A stretch of 64,000 bases of DNA from Virgibacillus oceani (GTDB lineage Bacteria; Bacillota; Bacilli; Bacillales; Amphibacillaceae): assembly GCF_014638995.1 (NCBI RefSeq), contig NZ_BMFR01000006.1:1-64000 (forward strand). The letters are read 5' to 3'. A model generated the notes under the pieces. That model did no database searches. It was given only the letters and a program-made list of their open reading frames with translations, and was not told where the DNA came from. Numbering within the stretch: the stretch's first letter is position 1; each line of letters begins with the position of its first letter. Both the position numbers and the translations under genes were made by a program. Below are positions 8,932 to 18,166 of this stretch, piece after piece.

Positions 8932-9426
8932 ATGGCGGATTTCACGCACTTTAATGAACAGGGAAGAGCACGTATGGTTGATATAAGCGGAAAGAATGAA
9001 TCAGAGCGTACGGCCATTGCCAGGTCCAGTGTTCATGTGACGGAGGAAATCTATAAAAAGATAACAGGTAATAAAATTGCGAAGGGCGATGTACTTGCAG
9101 TTGCACAAGTTGCAGGAATTATGGCTGCAAAAAGAACGTCGGACTGGATTCCGATGTGTCATCCGTTACAATTAAAAGGAATTGACGTTTCATTTGAGTG
9201 GAAGGCTACAGAAAAAGCGTATGTTTTACAAATTGATGTATTTGTAAAGACTAAAGGTAGTACGGGTGTTGAAATGGAGGCGCTGACCGCCGCATCTGCA
9301 ACCGCTTTAACGATATATGATATGTGTAAAGCAATTGATAAAGGGATGGTAATCGGTGAGACCTATTTACTCGAAAAAAAGGGTGGTAAATCCGGCGATT
9401 ACCGTTTGCAAGGCAAGGAGGAGTAA
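8932..9426 (+). CDS. moaC: cyclic pyranopterin monophosphate synthase MoaC
   Basis: Converts the GTP-derived 3',8-cyclo intermediate to cyclic pyranopterin monophosphate in molybdenum cofactor synthesis. 164 aa, near the usual length. The active-site segments [12 protein letters not shown] (about 70-81) and [19 protein letters not shown] (about 112-130) are intact. The ATG at 8932 follows GGGGATGA; a GTG 36 nt upstream has no ribosome site. It is 3 nt from rex. The cofactor may serve the molybdenum hydroxylase operon at 28-34 kb. Confidence 0.94.
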   Translation: MADFTHFNEQGRARMVDISGKNESERTAIARSSVHVTEEIYKKITGNKIAKGDVLAVAQVAGIMAAKRTSDWIPMCHPLQLKGIDVSFEWKATEKAYVLQIDVFVKTKGSTGVEMEALTAASATALTIYDMCKAIDKGMVIGETYLLEKKGGKSGDYRLQGKEE

Positions 9427-9429
9427 CAT

Positions 9430-10068
9430 TTGGAGCAAAATAAAATACCACAAGCCACCGCGAAACGACTGCCATTATATTACCGTTTCTTAAACAACCT
9501 GCATCATCAAGGCAAATTAAGAGTATCGTCAAAGGAACTGAGTGAAGCCGTTAAAGTTGATTCCGCGACGATTCGCCGTGACTTCAGCTACTTTGGTGCG
9601 TTGGGGAAAAAGGGTTACGGGTACAATGTCGAATATCTGCTTGGATTTTTCCGAAAGACTCTTGATCAGGACGAATTGACGGAAGTTGCCCTAATTGGGA
9701 CAGGTAATCTTGGTACAGCATTCTTACATTATAATTTTATGAAAAACAACAATACAAAAATCATGATGGCGTTTGATGCGAATCCGGATAAAGTAGGGAA
9801 AGACATCGGTGGAGTGCCAATCTACCATATAGATGATTTAGAGAAGAAAATTAATGGGGTTCAGGTGGCAATTTTAACTGTACCTGCGGCTGCTGCAGAT
9901 GGTATTACCAATAGACTTGTAGACGTAGGCATCTCAGGAATTCTTAATTTTACTCCAGCGCGTATAACGGTACCTGACAGTGTTCGGGTTCACCATATCG
10001 ATTTAGCAGTTGAACTGCAATCATTAGTATATTTTTTGAAACACTATCCGTTAGATACGGAAGAATAG
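9430..10068 (+). CDS. rex: redox-sensing transcriptional repressor Rex
   Basis: 212 aa. The N-terminal winged helix (about 1-80, including [10 protein letters not shown]) binds DNA, and the Rossmann domain starting with [12 protein letters not shown] (about 88-99) senses the NADH/NAD+ ratio. The C-terminal helix [15 protein letters not shown] is the domain-swap element. Translation starts at TTG, preceded by AAGGAGGAG. It is probably cotranscribed with moaC and is followed by a strong terminator. Targets are typically fermentation and respiration genes. Confidence 0.95.
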   Translation: MEQNKIPQATAKRLPLYYRFLNNLHHQGKLRVSSKELSEAVKVDSATIRRDFSYFGALGKKGYGYNVEYLLGFFRKTLDQDELTEVALIGTGNLGTAFLHYNFMKNNNTKIMMAFDANPDKVGKDIGGVPIYHIDDLEKKINGVQVAILTVPAAAADGITNRLVDVGISGILNFTPARITVPDSVRVHHIDLAVELQSLVYFLKHYPLDTEE

Positions 10069-10094
10069 GCATTTATAATAGGATAGATCTACAT

Positions 10095-10130
10095 GAAAAG
10101 AGGTTTTCTATTAGCGGAAAACCTCTTTTC
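10095..10130. terminator. terminator behind rex
   Basis: A 14-bp perfect stem, GAAAAGAGGTTTTC with GAAAACCTCTTTTC, around an 8-nt loop. The A/T-rich ends make it usable from both strands, for rex and for the small convergent gene. Confidence 0.88.
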
Positions 10131-10136
10131 AAACCC

Positions 10137-10271
10137 TCATTTCTGATTTCGTTTGCGTGCTTCTTCCGGTCCTTCTAAGTCTGTGGATCCGCCATAATGA
10201 AGTGACTCATCACGATCTGAAGCTACTTTACCTGACTTTCTGAGCTTTTTTTCCTGGCGATCTTTACCCAT
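10137..10271 (-). CDS. YpzI-like small hydrophilic protein
   Basis: A 44-aa ORF starting MGKDRQEKKLRKSGKVASDR and ending EEARKRNQK, highly charged with no membrane segment. AGGAGGTAATAAA precedes the ATG, a strong ribosome site. The sequence resembles the YpzI-like family of Bacillaceae, whose function is not known to me. Convergent with rex and separated from it by a shared terminator. The coding call is firm, the family name moderate. Confidence 0.72.
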   Translation of the reverse strand: MGKDRQEKKLRKSGKVASDRDESLHYGGSTDLEGPEEARKRNQK

Positions 10272-10333
10272 TTTATTACCTCCTAAGCAAACATATAACT
10301 TAGGTTTTCTCGTTTTTTAAAATTAATACAAGA

Positions 10334-10360
10334 ATCCCCTGACCATGATGGACAGGGGAT
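10334..10360 (-). terminator. terminator behind the SCO1 gene
   Basis: ATCCCCTG pairs with CAGGGGAT around an 11-nt loop, 10 nt past the SCO1 stop codon. The T-tract on the minus strand is weak (TTCTTGTATT). Confidence 0.6.
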
Positions 10361-10369
10361 AAACTATTA

Positions 10370-10960
10370 TTATTCCTTTTCTGCAAGTATCTTTGCGTGT
10401 TCAACGATTGTATCGTATGGAACCTCTTGAACGCCGCTATATTTTTTTACTATTGTTCCTTCCTGATTTACTAGAAAAAAGCTTGTACCATGTGAAAATT
10501 GATCATTGCCTTCCGGAGGCTTAGCAGCCATGGATTTAAAGGATGATTCGGAAATCTCTTTTACATAATCGAAGGCGTAATCTCCAAAAAATGACCAATT
10601 CGATAAATCTCCTCCACGTTCTGTGATGTACTTTTTGCGGACATCTGGAGTGTCACGTTCAGGGTCAACACTAAAAGAAACAATTTCAACCGGAACATCT
10701 GCCTCTTTCAGTTTATCCTGCAGCTTTACCATATTTGCTGTCATAGGCGGACAAACACTTGTACAGCTTGTGAAAATAAAGTCAGCGATCCATACTTTCC
10801 CCTTAAGGTCAGACAGTGAGACAGTTTCCCCATCCTGATTCGTCGCTTCAAAGTCCTGAACCTTCCAGTCAAGTTTGTCTGGAATTGTTTTTTCACTGCC
10901 GCATGCTGATAGAATTATAACGAAAATAAGACAAATCGATGCTATAAACGTTCGTTTCAT
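10370..10960 (-). CDS. SCO1/SenC-type copper chaperone lipoprotein
   Basis: 196 aa. A lipoprotein signal peptide ends at LSAC (Cys20), so the protein is anchored outside the membrane. The thioredoxin-like domain carries the Cu-binding C66xxxC70 (TSCTSVCPP) and the distal ligand His157 (FSHGTSFFLV). SCO1 proteins deliver copper to, or reduce, the CuA site of cytochrome c oxidase; B. subtilis YpmQ is the counterpart. It stands alone, with its own terminator, in the place where tatAy-tatCy occur in B. subtilis. Confidence 0.92.
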   Translation of the reverse strand: MKRTFIASICLIFVIILSACGSEKTIPDKLDWKVQDFEATNQDGETVSLSDLKGKVWIADFIFTSCTSVCPPMTANMVKLQDKLKEADVPVEIVSFSVDPERDTPDVRKKYITERGGDLSNWSFFGDYAFDYVKEISESSFKSMAAKPPEGNDQFSHGTSFFLVNQEGTIVKKYSGVQEVPYDTIVEHAKILAEKE

Positions 10961-11075
10961 TATGCATACCTACCTTATGTTTAATGATTACTTTTCTATC
11001 CATAGTTTATATGGATAATAGGAATGATACAATGAATTTGGTGTGAACGATATGTGACAAAAACGAACGGAACAT

Positions 11076-11109
11076 AAAAACATACCTCCTGCTCTGTATT
11101 ATAGGAGGC
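11076..11109 (-). terminator. possible terminator behind the CDF gene
   Basis: On the minus strand GCCTCCT pairs with AGGAGGT, followed by ATGTTTTT. It lies 13 nt past the stop codon of the cation exporter. Confidence 0.5.
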
Positions 11110-11121
11110 ATGATTGTTGGT

Positions 11122-12054
11122 TTAGTGGTTGTGCTCCTCGTGTTCCTGCTGACACATGAGTGAATCACCATGAGGATGTTCGTCATTCTCCATTTGAATC
11201 GTTACATGGCCAATGCCCTTATGCTGCAGTTCATGTTCAATGGATCGTAACAGTTTTTGACTTTCACCGACTGAGATGGTTCCATCAACGACAGCGTGAC
11301 AGGAAAGTGCATTTTGTCCGCTTGTGATACTCCAAACGTGCAAATCGTGTATTCCGAGAACTCCCGGGAAACTTTCCATCGTGTTAATAATATCATCCAG
11401 ATCAACATTTCTTGGTGTTCCTTCCATCAGTACATGAACCGCGTCTTTGGCAACGCGAATACCGCTTATCAATACAAGTACTGCCACAATGACACTTGCT
11501 AGCGGGTCGGCCCAGCCCCAATTGAAAAACATGATTAATACAGCAGCGACTATTGCACCAACGGAACCTAATAAATCGCCAAGAACGTGGAGAAAGGCAG
11601 CTCGTAAATTTAAATTCTCCTCTGTATCCCCGCGCATTAAAATCCATGCGACTACCAGATTTACAGTCAGTCCAATGATTGCAATTACCAGCATTCCAGT
11701 TGAAGCAACCTCTGGTGGATTTAAAAAGCGATGATAGGCTTCGTAAAAGATATATAGTGCGATTAACGAAAGTGTGACCCCATTGAAAAGAGCTGCTAAT
11801 ATTTCAAACCGTTTATAGCCATACGTTTTACTATAGTTTGCAACTTTCTCGCCCATTATAAATGCAAGTACACCGACTCCTAGTGAGATTGAGTCGCTAA
11901 GCATGTGACCTGCATCTGAAATTAAGGCGAGACTGTTCGTTAAAAACCCACCGATTGCTTCAACAATCATATAACCGGTGGTAATAAAAAAACTGATCAT
12001 TAATGCCTTCTTATTTGCACCATGTGTGTGGTCATGGCCATGATCGTGCCCCAT
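11122..12054 (-). CDS. czcD: cation diffusion facilitator, CzcD-type zinc exporter
   Basis: 310 aa, six membrane segments. The His-rich N-terminus (HDHGHDHTHG) and the TM2 metal site LISDAGHMLSDSISLG (Asp-His-Asp) mark a CzcD-like antiporter that expels Zn2+ or Co2+ in exchange for protons. A second acidic/His site is in TM5 (HVLGDLLGS). The C-terminal cytosolic domain ends in a His-rich tail. It lies downstream of the CzrA-like sensor on the same strand, and a 13-bp operator-like word is 36-48 nt before its start. Confidence 0.93.
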   Translation of the reverse strand: MGHDHGHDHTHGANKKALMISFFITTGYMIVEAIGGFLTNSLALISDAGHMLSDSISLGVGVLAFIMGEKVANYSKTYGYKRFEILAALFNGVTLSLIALYIFYEAYHRFLNPPEVASTGMLVIAIIGLTVNLVVAWILMRGDTEENLNLRAAFLHVLGDLLGSVGAIVAAVLIMFFNWGWADPLASVIVAVLVLISGIRVAKDAVHVLMEGTPRNVDLDDIINTMESFPGVLGIHDLHVWSITSGQNALSCHAVVDGTISVGESQKLLRSIEHELQHKGIGHVTIQMENDEHPHGDSLMCQQEHEEHNH

Positions 12055-12089
12055 CTGCAGTACCTCCCTCTAGATTGTAATTATATTTA

Positions 12090-12102
12090 TATATGTTCAT
12101 AT
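12090..12102. promoter_or_regulatory. ArsR-type operator half-site candidate upstream of czcD
   Basis: TATATGTTCATAT, identical to the word at 12710-12722 between the sensor gene and the divergent ZIP gene. ArsR/CzrA operators are AT-rich inverted repeats around TGAACA/TGTTCA, which this contains. Confidence 0.55.
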
Positions 12103-12331
12103 AACGATATTGGTGTATGCTTTGATTTAATATCGCAATTCTAAGGCTATCGTTTCGGAAATTCATTATGCTTTCTGTGTATTTCCTTCACTGTTGTTGT
12201 GGTTAAAATTAAAAAAGCATATATTTCCTTGCTAGCGTCCCATATATAGGGGTTGCACAACATAAAATGCAATATTTACGACACAGTGTATGTCTAATAT
12301 GGAAAACAACAACTTCATAAAGAGATTCTAC

Positions 12332-12637
12332 CTAGTGACAGGCGTGATCGATTGTTTGTTTCAGCATATTCATGACATGTTCGTCATCATGAGCATAATA
12401 AAGTGTCGTGCCTTCTCGGCGATATTTTACCAAGCGCAGATTTTTTAAAAAGCGTAATTGATGGGAAACGGTTGATTGTCTTAAATGCAACGCTTCTGCA
12501 ATGCCATTTACAGAGTATTCTTTTTGAAACAGCAGATGCAGAATTCGAATCCGTGTTGGATCGCCAAGTGCTTTGAATGTTTGTGATACTACAAATAACG
12601 TTTCTTCATCCAAATCATTATAGTTATCATTTTCCAT
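12332..12637 (-). CDS. czrA: ArsR/SmtB zinc-sensing repressor, CzrA-like
   Basis: 101 aa winged-helix repressor. The recognition helix region is [16 protein letters not shown] (about 51-66). The alpha-5 metal site is preserved as D85-x-H87-x10-H98-x2-H101, the same spacing as the Zn/Co site of Staphylococcus CzrA. Metal binding should release it from DNA. It lies upstream of czcD on the same strand and divergent from a ZIP gene, consistent with control of zinc export. Zinc specificity is inferred from the ligand set. Confidence 0.9.
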   Translation of the reverse strand: MENDNYNDLDEETLFVVSQTFKALGDPTRIRILHLLFQKEYSVNGIAEALHLRQSTVSHQLRFLKNLRLVKYRREGTTLYYAHDDEHVMNMLKQTIDHACH

Positions 12638-12709
12638 TATATTTCCCTCGCTTTTTCGTTAACATTCATCTAATCATTAATTTGGCTGTTAATAATATGC
12701 ATATATCAG

Positions 12710-12722
12710 TATATGTTCATAT
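12710..12722. promoter_or_regulatory. ArsR-type operator candidate between czrA and the ZIP gene
   Basis: TATATGTTCATAT, followed at once by TATGAAAC, and preceded by ATATATCAG, so an imperfect inverted repeat spans about 12698-12728. It is placed to control the sensor itself, the ZIP gene, or both. Confidence 0.55.
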
Positions 12723-12829
12723 TATGAAACTAAAGTAATGCTGTCAAATTTTTTTACAATTTAGTATTTGTATATCTAACCAATTAGAACATATAAATAA
12801 GTACAAGCATTTTGCAGGGAGCGATTGGA

Positions 12830-13549
12830 ATGGATGAAGCATGGATAGTTGGAACGGCTGCTTCAGGAATTGGAATCGGAGCCGGTGGGGGACTTGCTTG
12901 GATTTTGAAAAAAATCAAGCACAATTTTACGTTTATATATTCGCTGTCAACGGGGCTGATTATGGGATTGCTATTTTTGGAAATGCTTCCTGAAAGTATT
13001 GAGATGGGTGGATGGTTTATTCTAGTATGCGGTTTGGCAGCGGGAATAGCATTGTTTTATTTTATACATTATTGTTTAGATAAGATTACAATTATTACTG
13101 GCAGTAAGCAAAAGGATATCTTCGTTCGTGCCGGTTTACTGTTAACGGTAAGTATTGCATTACACAACTTTCCAGTGGGACTGGCACTTGGTTCAACAAT
13201 GGGTACAGATATCGGGGGAACTTTACTGGCAACGCTTATATTGCATAACGTACCCGAGGGAATTATCATATTCACACCACTATTTTTGGCGGGTTTTGGG
13301 TTTCTGACCTGGGTGTTATTTACGGTGTTAATGACAGTACCAATTGCTATGGGAGCAGCTTTTGGGCAATATGTTGGAATAATCGTTCCATGGTTACTTG
13401 CCTGTATCGTGAATCTTGCAATAGCCATCATCTTTATGATAGCGGTAAAGGAACTATTTTTGCTGGCAGTTAAACATTCATCCATTGCCTACAGTTCAGC
13501 AGTTGGAACATTAGGTTTCGGAATTATTTTTATCTATTTTACAATATAA
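12830..13549 (+). CDS. ZIP-family membrane protein
   Basis: 239 aa from the ATG at 12830 (GGGAG upstream), with about eight membrane segments. It has the two ZIP signature helices, but the first reads HNFPVGLALG, with Val where Glu is usual, and the second is HNVPEGIIIF. Transport activity or specificity may therefore differ from the ZIP protein at 719-1534. It is divergent from the CzrA-like sensor across an intergenic region that holds its presumed operator. An importer beside an exporter regulon is unusual; efflux or sensing roles cannot be excluded. Confidence 0.8.
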   Translation: MDEAWIVGTAASGIGIGAGGGLAWILKKIKHNFTFIYSLSTGLIMGLLFLEMLPESIEMGGWFILVCGLAAGIALFYFIHYCLDKITIITGSKQKDIFVRAGLLLTVSIALHNFPVGLALGSTMGTDIGGTLLATLILHNVPEGIIIFTPLFLAGFGFLTWVLFTVLMTVPIAMGAAFGQYVGIIVPWLLACIVNLAIAIIFMIAVKELFLLAVKHSSIAYSSAVGTLGFGIIFIYFTI

Positions 13550-13579
13550 AAAAGGAGCAGCACGGTGCTACTCCTTTTT
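13549..13579. terminator. bidirectional terminator
   Basis: AAAAAGGAGCAGCAC pairs with GTGCTACTCCTTTTT (one mismatch), giving T-runs on both strands. It lies between the convergent ZIP and ydiK genes and overlaps the end of ydiK. Confidence 0.85.
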
Positions 13580-13771
13580 GTTTTTATTTTTTAAACGGTA
13601 ATGGATTGACAGTAAACGGATGGCAACACCGAAATCCAGCGTTGCGATTACTGCAAGTACGATGGTTGAGAAATTCCATACAGATCCATTAGTCGTTCGT
13701 ACCGCAATGAATATAAATAATATCCCCATTGCAAAGTATATGATGGCCATTGTTTTTGGCGTTGTTCTCAT
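13568..13771 (-). CDS. ydiK: YdiK family small membrane protein
   Basis: 67 aa from the ATG at 13771; a TTG six codons upstream would overlap the end of ydiL. Two hydrophobic segments (about 8-25 and 30-50) and a Lys/Asn-rich tail. Function unknown. The identity rests on size, topology and the conserved ydiL-ydiK-groESL neighbourhood. It starts 7 nt after the ydiL stop, so the two form an operon. Confidence 0.75.
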   Translation of the reverse strand: MRTTPKTMAIIYFAMGILFIFIAVRTTNGSVWNFSTIVLAVIATLDFGVAIRLLSIHYRLKNKNKKE

Positions 13772-13778
13772 AAATGTA

Positions 13779-14492
13779 TTAGCCCCCAATAAAAATCATT
13801 TGCAGCTGCTCCAATTGTTTCTGCATGCGTTCAATATCCTCTGGACTAAGGGAAAGCTGAACAATGACAGAAATACTATTCATAGCCATGTGAACAATGA
13901 TAGGAACAATAATGCGTTTTGTTTTTACATATAGAAAAGCAAACACAAATCCCATTGAACCATAGATAAGTATATGCTCCGGTTCGCCATGGATAATTGC
14001 GAAAATCAACGCAGAAAGTAATGCAGCTATAAAAAAGTTCGTTTTCCTATATAGTCCGCCGAAGATAATTTTTCGAAAAATAATTTCTTCCAGGATTGGT
14101 GCTACTAATGCTGGGATAATGATAAATAAAGGAAATGCACGCGAAATATCCATAATCATTTGCGTATTTTGCGATCCAATGGATATACCGAATAGCTCTG
14201 TTTCAATAAATGATGCAATGGCTTGGGAGAAGTATGCCATAAATACCCCGCCTATGGCCCATAGAACAGCACTGCCCACGTCAGAAGCATCCCGTTCATT
14301 TCGTTTTCTCATGTCAGGTCTCATCAACAGTAACACTACTACCAGTCCAGCTATAAAGCTGAATATAGTCCAATAAACAACTGCCTGGTTTTCTGTAACA
14401 GGCAACAGCACATATAGCAGAGGTGCAAACACAATTCCGGAAAATTGCATGATGATATAGGTTAAAATGACATACCAATATCGTTTCGTCAA
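13779..14492 (-). CDS. ydiL: CPBP family intramembrane protease homologue (YdiL)
   Basis: About 237 aa, membrane-embedded. The three CPBP/Abi motifs are present: PILEEIIFRKIIFGGLYRK (EExxxR), FAIIHGEPEHI and VHMAMNSISV, whose Glu and His residues form the active site of Rce1-type proteases. The TTG start at 14492 is preferred because AGAAGGAG lies about 10 nt before it; an ATG nine codons upstream lacks a ribosome site. It is divergent from groESL, as in B. subtilis. The substrate is unknown. Confidence 0.85.
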   Translation of the reverse strand: MTKRYWYVILTYIIMQFSGIVFAPLLYVLLPVTENQAVVYWTIFSFIAGLVVVLLLMRPDMRKRNERDASDVGSAVLWAIGGVFMAYFSQAIASFIETELFGISIGSQNTQMIMDISRAFPLFIIIPALVAPILEEIIFRKIIFGGLYRKTNFFIAALLSALIFAIIHGEPEHILIYGSMGFVFAFLYVKTKRIIVPIIVHMAMNSISVIVQLSLSPEDIERMQKQLEQLQMIFIGG

Positions 14493-14712
14493 AATTAAAC
14501 GACTCCTTCTAGAATTCATTATTACAATAGTCTATGTATAGAGTGGCTTGTCTATTTGTGAAATTGAAAAACTCTATTAGACATTTTAGCATATTTTCAT
14601 GCCTGGTAATAATAGTATGGTTTGTGGGGGTGTGTACATGATAAAAAATCAGAAAAAAATAAATTAGATTACTTGCATTTTTGACCTGTATTATTTATTA
14701 TATAAAGTGGAA

Positions 14713-14739
14713 TTAGCACTCACCATGAACGAGTGCTAA
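14713..14739. promoter_or_regulatory. CIRCE element (HrcA operator) of groESL
   Basis: TTAGCACTC-N9-GAGTGCTAA, a perfect match to the CIRCE consensus bound by HrcA. It begins 27 nt after a TTGACC -35-like sequence (14681-14686) and is 47 nt upstream of groES. Confidence 0.97.
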
Positions 14740-14767
14740 TAACTCAAAAAATACATTATATAAATGA

Positions 14768-15070
<303 letters not shown>

Positions 15071-15100
15071 AACATAAATATCATATCAATAGATTTTTAA

Positions 15101-16750
<1,650 letters not shown>

Positions 16751-16810
16751 TAAGCCGCTCAACCCTTTGATATATAAGGATTCTGTAGCACTTTACTAAC
16801 AAAATGAAAT

Positions 16811-16860
16811 AAAAAGAGGCTTCTCATTAATTAGGTAACTTTTGAGAAGTCTCTTTTTTT
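16811..16860 (+). terminator. terminator of groESL
   Basis: AAAAAGAGGCTTCTCA pairs with TGAGAAGTCTCTTTTT (one mismatch), followed by T-rich sequence, 60 nt after the groEL stop codon. Confidence 0.88.
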
Positions 16861-16875
16861 ATCATTCTTTGTTAG

Positions 16876-17380
16876 GTGGCAATACATAATTTATATTTTG
16901 CCTTGCGATATTCTCTGAATATACTCTTGATTACACCCGTTGGAAAAATCTGTACCATAGCTTTTACAGGTTGGGATGAAAAACAAATTCTGAACTTTTT
17001 ATTAAATTGTTCTGCAACAGCGCGAGAAGAAGGGAATGTAACAGTGTACTCTGGGTAAAGTTTTGCCCTTTACAAATTTCTTCAATATCTCCTCCCTAAA
17101 CATACTGCAAATGAATACCCCCAAAAGTTCGTCAGCATTTTTCTGAACGATGTGTCCTAGTTGAAGCATTGCTATCAAAACAATAGATAATGAAAGAATT
17201 ATTGAATAAATATGAGTAATTGATGATTTTGAGAATGGAATTGCAGCAAGTGTGTAAAAAACTACAAGCTGAAAATCAAAATCGTGAATTATATTTTCAT
17301 ATGAATAATGAAGAAATAAGGATGATTGAGCAGCCATATATAGGGGGAAGAAGAAAATTTGAAATTTGACATGGATGATC
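16876..17380. other. non-coding or decayed stretch behind groESL
   Basis: No intact gene is supported. Short open frames exist on both strands. The minus strand around 16880-17170 reads like a protein broken by a frameshift, and the plus strand at about 17220-17365 gives a 48-residue stretch ending at a stop. I do not recognise either. They look like remains of inserted genes. Confidence 0.45.
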
Positions 17381-17383
17381 ACT

Positions 17384-17500
17384 TGCCCTTGATGGTTTTC
17401 CACCAATCGATATTAAAGTAGAAAATCGCCTAGCGAGCTAATTACGAAGCATTAGATAAGGCACATACACAGAAAGAGTATGATGGCCGTATTAACACAC
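17384..17500 (+). pseudogene. remnant of a Fic-family protein (C-terminal part)
   Basis: One frame reads LDGFPPIDIKVENRLAS then a stop. After a one-base shift it continues YEALDKAHTQKEYDG. This matches the way Fic/DOC AMP-transferases commonly continue after the core (G-PP-IIKVE-RL-YYEALDKAHT). No HPFxxGNGR core motif is left nearby. It is therefore a truncated, frameshifted relic. The family call rests on my recognition of this short motif. Confidence 0.45.
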
Positions 17501-17530
17501 ATCGTAAACGATAGTATACACTCTCATCTT

Positions 17531-17571
17531 ATGGGAGGAATGATATAATAAGCCATCTGAACCCTAGATAT
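17531..17571 (+). pseudogene. second copy of the groEL 3' end
   Basis: The sequence from ATGGGAGGAATGATATAATA through AGCC..GAACCCTAGATAT matches the real groEL end at 16733-16773 at about four of five bases, including the last codons (M-G-G-M), two consecutive TAA codons, AAGCC and AACCCT. Upstream it does not continue as GroEL. This looks like the trace of a duplication that now brackets about 760 bp of decayed sequence. Confidence 0.55.
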
Positions 17572-18100
17572 GGGTTGGTTTGTAAGTAAGATGGGAGTGA
17601 AAATGCTGTTTTATTGTGACTTTTATTCCAGAACTATTATCCACAGTACATAATTATGGGCCAAAAAGGGCAATGGACTGTACTTAAAAAAGTCCTGTTT
17701 TTTTTGGAATGATAAATGTAAAATTATGACTAAATATAGTAGATCTGCCTCATTTTTATATGCAAAAATGTATTAATACTTAATATTCAAGTTTAATTAT
17801 TATATTAGTATGGATTTAGTTGCATAGTTTGCTCTATCATCGGGACTATAAACCCATGGAGTAAATGTGAAAAAATACTACTAATCTATTAATTTGTAAG
17901 ACTCAGGTAATAATCGACATGATTCGACTATATATCACTTTTCTATCTATTATAATCAATTTAACTGCAAAGATTATTCACACACCGCTAGTTTTTCGGA
18001 ATCGACACGATTTTAGAAAAGGAGGATAGGGGTGTTTTTTGGTAGATAAGGGAGTATATAATTCCATATCTTTGTGAGAGGACAAAGCCTGTCGCAAAAT
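17572..18100. other. AT-rich intergenic region upstream of the protease gene
   Basis: No gene is seen. At 17675-17706 GGACT pairs with AGTCC ahead of a run of eight T, a terminator-like hairpin with no gene assignable to it. The remainder is AT-rich and presumably holds the protease promoter, which I could not place with confidence. Confidence 0.5.
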
Positions 18101-18130
18101 AACCTGTGGGTACATTTTGGTATACAGGTT
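18101..18130. promoter_or_regulatory. inverted repeat in the protease leader
   Basis: AACCTGT and ACAGGTT (7 bp each, 16-nt spacer) lie 37 nt before the TTG start. No T-run follows. It may be an operator or a leader hairpin. Confidence 0.4.
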
Positions 18131-18166
18131 TTGTCAGTAATTTAAAATTTGTGGGGAGGAATTGCC

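Noticed and set aside
11296-11734. Several open frames on both strands inside czcD
   Set aside because: They are shadows of the intact CDF gene, without ribosome sites or recognisable motifs.
17002-17406. 134-codon minus-strand gene behind groEL
   Set aside because: No start with a ribosome site; it overlaps the Fic-like relic on the other strand and a frameshift would be needed to make its most protein-like part continuous.
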